Below, piece after piece: positions 58,474 to 64,000 of a stretch of DNA of 64,000 nt. The notes under the pieces are model-generated. The model ran no database searches, was not told the origin of the DNA, and worked only from the letters and a program-made list of their open reading frames with translations. The stretch's first letter is position 1. Each line of letters starts with the position of its first letter. The translations under genes were made by a program, and so were the position numbers. The stretch comes from JAOUEA01 sp039933515 (GTDB taxonomy: Bacteria > Actinomycetota > UBA4738 > HRBIN12): positions 1-64,000 of the forward strand of contig JBDTNY010000129.1 of NCBI GenBank assembly GCA_039933515.1. The letters run 5' to 3'.

Positions 58474-59453
58474 CACTCCCGATCCGGCCTCGGCGCCTTC
58501 GTCGCACGCCCGCCTTGCGCGCGATGATGAAAGAGACCACCGTCGAGCCGCGGCAACTGATCGCGCCGTTGTTCGTGAAGGATGGGATCGCCGATCCCAT
58601 ACCGATCGCCTCGATGCCCGGCCAGCTCCAGCACACGCTCGGATCCCTGCGCAAGGAGGCGGTCGAGATCGCCGAGCGCGGCGTGCGCGCCTTCATGCTG
58701 TTCGGGGTGCCGGCGCACAAGGACGCAGAGGGTGCCGAGGCCTGGAACCCCGAGGGGATCGGGCAACGCGCGATCGCCACGCTCCGCGCGGAGTTCGGTG
58801 AAGACGCGGTCGTGATCGCCGATCTCTGCCTCGACGAGTACACGGACCACGGCCATTGCGGCGTGCTGAACGAGCGCGGCGAGGTCGAAAACGATCCGAC
58901 GGTCGAGCGGTACGCGCGTATCGCGCTCGCCCAGGCTCAGGCCGGTGCGCATATGGTCGGACCCAGCGGCATGATGGACGGCCAGGTGGGCGCGATCCGC
59001 GGAGCGCTCGACGGCGCCGGGCATACCGACGTGGCGATCATGGCCTACGCCGCGAAGTTCGCCTCCGCCCTGTACGGACCGTTCCGCGAGGCCGCCGAGG
59101 GGGCGCCGGCGTTCGGCGACCGGCAGGGGTACCAGCAGGACGTCGCGAACGCGGACGAGGCCCTGCGCGAGATCCGCGCCGATATCGAGCAGGGCGCCGA
59201 TATCGTCATGGTGAAGCCCGCGCTCCCCTACCTCGACATCGTGCGCCGCGCGAAAGACGAGACGCGCTTCCCGATGGCCGCGTATCACGTGAGCGGCGAG
59301 TATTCGATGATCAAAGCCGCCGCGGCCAACGGCTGGATCGACGAGCGACGCGTCGTGCTCGAGGTGCTGACCTCGATCCGGCGGGCGGGCGCCGACCTCG
59401 TGCTCACCTACCACGCGAAGGACGCCGCGAGGTGGCTGGGAGAGGCGGACTGA
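58470..59453 (+). CDS. hemB: Porphobilinogen synthase (delta-aminolevulinate dehydratase)
   Basis: This enzyme condenses two 5-aminolevulinate molecules. The 327 residues have the two catalytic lysines, K196 in YAAKFASA and K249 in MVKPALPYLD, and SGEYSMIKAAA near the end. The metal-site loop reads DLCLDEYTDHGHCG: Cys, Asp and Cys in place of the three Cys of the full zinc type, so the active-site metal is uncertain. It overlaps hemD by 4 nt. Confidence 0.96.
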   Translation: MTLPIRPRRLRRTPALRAMMKETTVEPRQLIAPLFVKDGIADPIPIASMPGQLQHTLGSLRKEAVEIAERGVRAFMLFGVPAHKDAEGAEAWNPEGIGQRAIATLRAEFGEDAVVIADLCLDEYTDHGHCGVLNERGEVENDPTVERYARIALAQAQAGAHMVGPSGMMDGQVGAIRGALDGAGHTDVAIMAYAAKFASALYGPFREAAEGAPAFGDRQGYQQDVANADEALREIRADIEQGADIVMVKPALPYLDIVRRAKDETRFPMAAYHVSGEYSMIKAAAANGWIDERRVVLEVLTSIRRAGADLVLTYHAKDAARWLGEAD

Positions 59454-59490
59454 TGCCGCAGTGCCCGACGCACGCCGTCACCACACAGGC

Positions 59491-60774
59491 ATGACCCGGT
59501 CCGACGATCTCTTCACGCGTGCGACCGAGGTGATCCCGGGCGGGGTGGATTCCCCGGTTCGTGCGTTCGGCGGTGTCGGTGGCACGCCACGGTTCGCGGC
59601 CCGAGGCGAGGGCCCATGGATCGTCGACGCCGATGGGAACCGTTACGTGGACTTGGTGCAGTCGTGGGGCGCGCTGCTCTTCGGCCATGCGCACCCGGCG
59701 ATCGTCGAGTCGGCGCGCCGGGCGGCGTCCAACGGCACGACGTTCGGCGCGCCCACCGAGGGCGAGGTCGAGCTCGCCGAACGCATCGTCGATGCCGTGC
59801 CCTCGATCGACCAGGTGCGCCTTGTCTCGAGCGGCACCGAGGCCGCGATGAGCGCGATCCGGCTCGCACGGGGCGCCACCGGCCGCGATCTGCTCCTCAA
59901 GTTCGAGGGCTGCTACCACGGTCACTCCGACTCGCTGCTCGCGAAGGGCGGCGGGAGCGGGCTCGCGACGCTCGGCATCCCGTCGTCGCCGGGGGTGACC
60001 GAGGGCGCCGCGAAGGACACGATCACCGCGCCGTTCAACGATCTCGAGGCGGTACGGGCCGTGTTCTCCGAGCGCGGGCGCGACATCGCTGTGGTGGCCG
60101 TGGAGCCCGTGGCCGCGAATATGGGCGTCGTGCCGCCGGCACCCGGGTTCCTCGAGGGGCTCCGCGCGGTCTGCGACGCGCACGGCGCGCTGCTCTTGTT
60201 CGACGAGGTGATCACCGGGTTCCGTATCGCGTACGGCGGCGCACAGACCCATTACGGCGTGACGCCCGACCTCACCGCCCTCGGCAAGGTGATGGGTGGC
60301 GGGTTCCCGTGCGCGGCGTTCGGAGGGCGGCGCGACGTGATGGCCCAGCTCGCGCCGAGCGGGCCGGTGTACCAGGCTGGGACGCTGAGCGGGAACCCGG
60401 TCGCGGTCGCCGCCGGGATCGCGGCGCTCGACCTGGCGCGAACGTTGGATCCGTACCCGCACCTGGAGTCCGCCGCCGACGCCTTGATCGGGGGTCTGGC
60501 CGACGGATTCGCGGACGCAGGGATCCCGGTGACGATCAACCGAGCGGGGTCGCTCTTCAGCGTGTTCTTCACCGGCGAAGCCGGCGAGGCGATCGCCGAC
60601 TTCGCCGGGGCCACCGCCGCGGACCACGGGCGGTTCGCCCGCTTCTTCCACCACATGCTCGCCGGCGGGGTCTGGCTGCCACCCAGCGGGTATGAATTGT
60701 GGACGCTGTCCGCGACGCTCGGCCCCGACGAAATCGGACGGGTGATCGAGACCGCCGCGTCGTTCCGCGCCTGA
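59491..60774 (+). CDS. hemL: Glutamate-1-semialdehyde 2,1-aminomutase
   Basis: This PLP enzyme makes 5-aminolevulinate from glutamate-1-semialdehyde. The 427 residues start TRSDDLFTRATEVIPGGVDSPVRAF, typical of HemL. The PLP lysine is K266 in ALGKVMGGGFP, and the class III aminotransferase DEVITGFR lies upstream. I chose the ATG at 59491 over a GTG at 59461 because it matches the family N-terminus. It ends the heme cluster, 8 nt before the convergent PAS-like gene. Confidence 0.96.
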   Translation: MTRSDDLFTRATEVIPGGVDSPVRAFGGVGGTPRFAARGEGPWIVDADGNRYVDLVQSWGALLFGHAHPAIVESARRAASNGTTFGAPTEGEVELAERIVDAVPSIDQVRLVSSGTEAAMSAIRLARGATGRDLLLKFEGCYHGHSDSLLAKGGGSGLATLGIPSSPGVTEGAAKDTITAPFNDLEAVRAVFSERGRDIAVVAVEPVAANMGVVPPAPGFLEGLRAVCDAHGALLLFDEVITGFRIAYGGAQTHYGVTPDLTALGKVMGGGFPCAAFGGRRDVMAQLAPSGPVYQAGTLSGNPVAVAAGIAALDLARTLDPYPHLESAADALIGGLADGFADAGIPVTINRAGSLFSVFFTGEAGEAIADFAGATAADHGRFARFFHHMLAGGVWLPPSGYELWTLSATLGPDEIGRVIETAASFRA

Positions 60775-60782
60775 CCGCGCGG

Positions 60783-61241
60783 CTACGCGGCGTACGCGAC
60801 GTCGAGCGGGCGCGACTCGGGATCGCGCACGTCGATGTCCTCGACCTCCATCGCGAGGCAGAAGGTGCCGGTGACGCGATCGATCACGTCATGCGTCGGC
60901 GCCACCTCGCATCGCACGGTTCCGCGCTCCCCACGGAGCGTGAACCCCATGGTCTCCCCATTCAGCGCGGCCACGTGGGCCTCCAGGATCTCCAGGTTGG
61001 GACCTTCCATCCCGAACAGTTCGAGCAAGCCCCGGCCTTCGCACTTGGAGAACGGGACTCCGATGATCTGGGTCGCCGCTCCGGTCACGGTGCGCAGTCG
61101 CAAGGCGGTGTCGGTGGTCCAGAAGAACACCGGCCTCCCTGCGGCTACCGCCGCGATCGTCTCGGCGCCCTGGAACCGCTTCCGAGGTGGAGGCGGGGTC
61201 GGCACCGTATCTGTGATGCCGAAGAGTTCCCACTGCCGCAT
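60783..61241 (-). CDS. PAS-domain-like protein
   Basis: The 152-residue protein has a Pro-rich head (PTPPPPRKRF, about 14-23) and a PAS-like sensor domain (FFWTTDTALRLRTVTGAATQIIGVPFSKCEGRGLLELFG, about 38-78, then AHVAALNGETMGFTL). It has no output domain, so it may act as a small sensor or protein partner. The start has an AGGAGGGG Shine-Dalgarno sequence 11 nt upstream. Its end, with TLRGERGTVRCEV, resembles a segment of the partial gene at the right edge. Confidence 0.7.
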   Translation of the reverse strand: MRQWELFGITDTVPTPPPPRKRFQGAETIAAVAAGRPVFFWTTDTALRLRTVTGAATQIIGVPFSKCEGRGLLELFGMEGPNLEILEAHVAALNGETMGFTLRGERGTVRCEVAPTHDVIDRVTGTFCLAMEVEDIDVRDPESRPLDVAYAA

Positions 61242-61395
61242 CGATCTCACCCCTCCTGAGGTTCGTCGGTCACTACCTGATTTCGGGTAATGGAGGGGTT
61301 CCAGCGCATAGGGCGATGGGACCATTTCACAGGTCGGTCACGAGCCGACGCCGGCGTCGGCACGCGGCCTAGGGCCGGGGCGGGCGGCCGGGCAC

Positions 61396-61401
61396 TAGGC
61401 T
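61396..61401 (+). promoter_or_regulatory. -10 box TAGGCT for the phosphotransferase gene
   Basis: TAGGCT predicts transcription start at 61408, 2 nt before the ATG. Confidence 0.5.
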
Positions 61402-61409
61402 CGGTCACC

Positions 61410-62321
61410 ATGAGTAGCCCGCTCGACGACTTCAAAGCGTCCACCCGCGCCCGGATCGGACCCGACGCCGAGCCCTGGGTACGCCGCGTGCCGCGCTTCC
61501 TCCGGGAGCTCAAGGCCCGCTGGTCGCTCCAACTCGGCGAGGTGTTCACGGGCAGCTCGAACGGCTACGTCGTGACGGCCGATCGCGCCGGCAGCGAACC
61601 GGTGGTGGTGAAGCTCGGGTATCCCGACGGGTGGTTCGCGGACCAGACTCGAGCGATCGGCGAGGCGGGCGGCGACGGGATGGTGCGGCTACTCGACGAC
61701 GACCCGGGTGGTGCCCAGCTACTGGAGCGGGCGATGCCGGGGGCCTCGCTGCTCGACATCCGCGACGAGCCCGAGGCGAACGAGATCGCCGCCGGCGTGA
61801 TGCGACGGCTCTGGCGCCCCGCCCCCGCCGGGTTCGTGACGGTCGCCGAGGAGGCGACCCGCTGGGCCGGGTCGATGCCGCTACGCCACGTCGAACAGAT
61901 GGCACCGTTCGAACGACCGTTGCTCGACCTGGCCGTCGAGACGCTTCGGGACCTGGTCGCCACCCAGCGGGAGCCGGTGCTGCTGCACGGCGACCTCCAC
62001 GACGGGAACATCCTGGCGGCCGACCGCGAGGCCTGGCTCGCGATCGGTCCCAAACCGCTCGTCGGCGAGCGGGAGTTCGACATCGCCGCGCTCATGCGGG
62101 CCCGGCGCGAAGACGTGCTCGCCGACCCCGATCCCCACGATCGACTCCAGCGCCGCTTCGACCAGCTGTGTGACCTGTTCGGCTGCGACCGGCAACGCCT
62201 GCGGGATTGGTCGTTCGCGATCCTCGTGGACTACGCGCTCTGGGACTTCGAGGCGAACGCCCGCACGGCCGGGAGCGACGGGATCCAGCTGGCCCGCCTC
62301 GTGCGGAGCCTCGAGGTCTAA
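61410..62321 (+). CDS. Aminoglycoside/hydroxyurea-type antibiotic kinase family protein
   Basis: The 303-residue protein resembles the streptomycin 6-kinase/hydroxyurea-resistance family of the APH-like kinase fold. The catalytic loop LLHGDLHDGNIL (about 192-203) carries the Asp, and the DFG-equivalent is AIGPKPLVGEREFDIAALM. The fold phosphorylates small molecules. Resistance function is not shown by sequence alone. No resistance gene or mobile element is nearby. Confidence 0.85.
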   Translation: MSSPLDDFKASTRARIGPDAEPWVRRVPRFLRELKARWSLQLGEVFTGSSNGYVVTADRAGSEPVVVKLGYPDGWFADQTRAIGEAGGDGMVRLLDDDPGGAQLLERAMPGASLLDIRDEPEANEIAAGVMRRLWRPAPAGFVTVAEEATRWAGSMPLRHVEQMAPFERPLLDLAVETLRDLVATQREPVLLHGDLHDGNILAADREAWLAIGPKPLVGEREFDIAALMRARREDVLADPDPHDRLQRRFDQLCDLFGCDRQRLRDWSFAILVDYALWDFEANARTAGSDGIQLARLVRSLEV

Positions 62322-62370
62322 GGTTTCCACCGCTCCCCCCGCTACGTAGTCACAAGTAGTCCGTGGGAGC

Positions 62371-62376
62371 TACATT
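62371..62376 (+). promoter_or_regulatory. -10 box TACATT for the secreted repeat protein
   Basis: TACATT ends 6 nt before the ATG at 62383, predicting a leaderless transcript. Confidence 0.5.
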
Positions 62377-62382
62377 CGAAGG

Positions 62383-63711
62383 ATGCACATCCTCCGGCGT
62401 TGGTTCGCCGTCTCCGCCGCCGGCCTCGTCGCGGCGCTCTCGCTCGTTCCGACCGGGGCGAGCGCCGGCACGCTCCCGTGCCCGGCGCTGGGACCACTTC
62501 AGCAGACCGGCACGCTCGGACAGGCCGCGGGCGAACCGACGAACGCCACGATCGGGATCTCGGGGCTCGCGGTGTCCCGCTTCGACTCCGAGACAACGGG
62601 CGAGCAGATCGCGTGGGCGGTCGGTGACCGTTCCGCGAACGAGCTGGCTGGCACCGACGAGGTGTTCCTGTTCGGCCTCGACGCCCGTGATGGAAGTCTG
62701 GCGATCCGCTACCCGCTCGACCCGGCCGGCTTCCAGGACGACCCCGTGGAGCCGACGGCGGACACGATCACGAAGCTCGGACAGACCATGAATCCGATCC
62801 CGGACTTCGAAGACCTCTCGATCGAGGACGCCTCGCGCGGTCCTGGTCAGATCTGGCTGTTCGACACGGGCGACAACGGGGGGTCCAGGAGCACGCTGAA
62901 CGCTTACGTCGTCGGCGAACCCGATCTGTCCGGCGAGCCGCCGGTCACCGCGCGCGTTGGCGCGGGCATGTCGGCCACGACCGTGGCGCTCGGGAAACGG
63001 CCTTCGCCTTCGCCTTCGCCTTCGCCTTCGCCTTCGCCTTCGCCTTCGCCTTCGCCGAGCACGGTGCCCGGGCCTTCGTTCCTGACGTCGCATCCGGCCC
63101 TCGACGGCGCGCTCACCGGGCAGGTCCTTCCCGTCGTGCGCTACCCGATCCGCCTCATGAAGGGCGGAGTGCCGGTCACGCCCAACGTTGAGGCGGCGTT
63201 CGTCGACACGGGGAACGCCGGCACGGGATCCGCCCCCGTCTACCTGATCGCGAAGTCGCCCGTCGACGCCGACGGCGACGGCGTGCGAACCGACTTCAGG
63301 ATCTTCCGATTCACGACCAGGAACACGGCCGCATCCGGACTCACGAACGACGCGCTCTATGTCGGCACGATCTCGTTCGCCCAAGCAGACCTGAAGGTCA
63401 CGGCGGCATCGATCCTGGATGACGGCTCGGCGCTCGTGGTGCGCGCGGTGAACGGTGGGAGCCTGCGGCCCGACCTGGACGTGGTGGGTCTGTGGTGGCG
63501 CGCCGCGGGCACGACCATCGAGAGCGAGATCGTCCTGCGGCCGACCCCCGACTGTCGCTGGTCGTTGAACTCGGCACCCGATTCGAGCTCGGAGGAGACG
63601 ATCGCCTTCGACCTCACCGATGCGACAGGCGCGGGCTTCGAGGGGTTCGTTTGGACCCACGACATCCGCGGTGTTGCGGCGCCGTACTTCACCGCCCCCC
63701 GGACGGGTTGA
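62383..63711 (+). CDS. Secreted protein with Pro-Ser linker encoded by a microsatellite
   Basis: The 442-residue protein has a signal peptide (1 to about 28, ending GASAG) and a beta-rich propeller-like body (IAWAVGDRSANELAGTDEVFLFGLDA, QIWLFDTGDNGG, VYLIAKSPVDADGDG, ILDDGSALVVRAVNGG). A ten-unit Pro-Ser linker (about residues 207-226) splits it. The linker is encoded by nine perfect CCTTCG hexamers plus one variant. Its body resembles esterase/phytase-like propellers, but no catalytic residues can be assigned. Confidence 0.75.
   Translation: MHILRRWFAVSAAGLVAALSLVPTGASAGTLPCPALGPLQQTGTLGQAAGEPTNATIGISGLAVSRFDSETTGEQIAWAVGDRSANELAGTDEVFLFGLDARDGSLAIRYPLDPAGFQDDPVEPTADTITKLGQTMNPIPDFEDLSIEDASRGPGQIWLFDTGDNGGSRSTLNAYVVGEPDLSGEPPVTARVGAGMSATTVALGKRPSPSPSPSPSPSPSPSPSPSTVPGPSFLTSHPALDGALTGQVLPVVRYPIRLMKGGVPVTPNVEAAFVDTGNAGTGSAPVYLIAKSPVDADGDGVRTDFRIFRFTTRNTAASGLTNDALYVGTISFAQADLKVTAASILDDGSALVVRAVNGGSLRPDLDVVGLWWRAAGTTIESEIVLRPTPDCRWSLNSAPDSSSEETIAFDLTDATGAGFEGFVWTHDIRGVAAPYFTAPRTG
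63001..63054 (+). repeat. (CCTTCG)9 tandem hexanucleotide in coding sequence
   Basis: Nine perfect copies of CCTTCG encode Pro-Ser. A tenth unit, CCGAGC, also encodes Pro-Ser. Each slip of six bases keeps the reading frame but changes linker length by one Pro-Ser pair. Confidence 0.95.
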
Positions 63712-63713
63712 CG

Positions 63714-64000
63714 CTAGGCACGCGGCGCCGAGATCGTCCGCGGCACGAGCGACACGGTGGCGAACGCTCCGGTTTCGGGATCGAGCACGAGCCGCAGATC
63801 GACGGTCCCGCGGTCGCCTCTGAGCTCCACCGTGACGTCGATGACGCCGTCGCCTCGGATCGCCGGGCCGGCCTCGAGGGGCCCGAACAACGCCGAGGCA
63901 GCGCGGAGCGAACGGTCGACCGCCTCCCGATCGAACTCGCCGGCGAGCGGAAGCTCGTCGGGCCACTCCGGGGCGGGAAGGCCCGAGAGCACCGCCACCC
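63714..64000 (-). CDS. Unknown protein, C-terminal part, may continue past right edge
   Basis: The visible 94 residues (GTG at 63998, though the frame is open to the edge) read as a beta-rich domain with VDVTVELRGDRGTVDLRLVLDPETGAFATVSLVP-like strands (wording abbreviated). I cannot assign a family. The RGDRGTV segment resembles RGERGTV in the PAS-like gene at 60.8 kb. It lies 2 nt after the convergent secreted gene's stop. Confidence 0.5.
   Translation of the reverse strand, partial: VAVLSGLPAPEWPDELPLAGEFDREAVDRSLRAASALFGPLEAGPAIRGDGVIDVTVELRGDRGTVDLRLVLDPETGAFATVSLVPRTISAPRA

Noticed and set aside
63001..63054. Microsatellite as CRISPR or RNA element
   Set aside because: The units are contiguous without spacers and fit the reading frame of a secreted protein as Pro-Ser codons.

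Overview
The window is GC-rich, densely coded bacterial DNA, most likely from the chromosome of an actinomycete-like organism (Actinomycetota or a close, possibly uncultivated, relative). The grounds are the GC-rich codon use, a leuC-leuD pair divergent from an NdgR-like IclR regulator, an Eis-like acetyltransferase, an MptB-like polyprenol mannosyltransferase, a cyclase/beta-propeller receptor, a DUF4349/ECF sigma pair, a hemA-hemC-hemD-hemB-hemL run, and many start codons lying right behind a TANNNT -10 box. I see no phage, insertion sequence, integron or CRISPR array.

Layout. 1-2.6 kb: 5' part of a fatty acyl-CoA reductase-like gene with a palindrome in its promoter, then mazG-like, Eis-like and GNAT genes. 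2.6-5.6 kb: lysC, a membrane protein and asd. 5.6-11.8 kb: serine hydrolase, secreted phosphodiesterase, DPP4-type peptidase, zinc alcohol dehydrogenase. 11.9-13.6 kb: ECF sigma factor plus DUF4349 protein. 13.6-17 kb: DUF4272, recR, dnaX and a large Bacillus-type SRP RNA. 17-22.3 kb: secreted protein, acetyltransferases, HAD phosphatase, SGNH protein, cupin, two tRNA-Ser, tadA and a small zincin. 22.4-26.1 kb: ECF sigma, zinc anti-sigma membrane protein and a three-gene ABC transporter. 26-31.1 kb: aldehyde dehydrogenase, then padR with an ABC/FtsX exporter. 31.2-38.8 kb: nicotinate phosphoribosyltransferase, alpha/beta hydrolase, secreted propeller, Rieske oxygenase, LLM flavin oxidoreductase, cyclase receptor. 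38.8-43.4 kb: leuD, leuC, ndgR and a GT-C mannosyltransferase. 43.4-52 kb: nitroreductase, aldo/keto reductase, MFS exporter, tandem-NBD ABC ATPase, large FtsX permease and a SagB-type dehydrogenase. 52-55.4 kb: tRNA-Arg(ACG), a PBP4-type lipoprotein, a 67-residue zinc-ribbon protein, tRNA-Ser(GCT) and a FAD oxidoreductase. 55.5-60.8 kb: heme pathway from glutamyl-tRNA to uroporphyrinogen III. 60.8-64 kb: PAS-like protein, antibiotic-kinase-like protein, a secreted protein with a hexanucleotide microsatellite, and a gene leaving the right edge.

How the genes work together. The lysC/asd and leuCD loci make aspartate-family amino acids and leucine; hemACDBL makes the tetrapyrrole precursor. recR, dnaX and the SRP RNA form a housekeeping block. 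tadA makes inosine in tRNA-Arg(ACG), which is itself encoded in the window. Signal-transduction modules recur: two ECF sigma/membrane partner pairs, a PadR-controlled exporter whose leaderless promoter lies inside its operator, and a divergent IclR promoter framed by a long inverted repeat. The most distinctive items are the 18 apparent leaderless starts, the sigma/anti-sigma/ABC operon, the SagB-like gene linked to an exporter without any visible YcaO gene, the large SRP RNA and the (CCTTCG)9 coding repeat. All functions are read from sequence motifs only; no database search was run.
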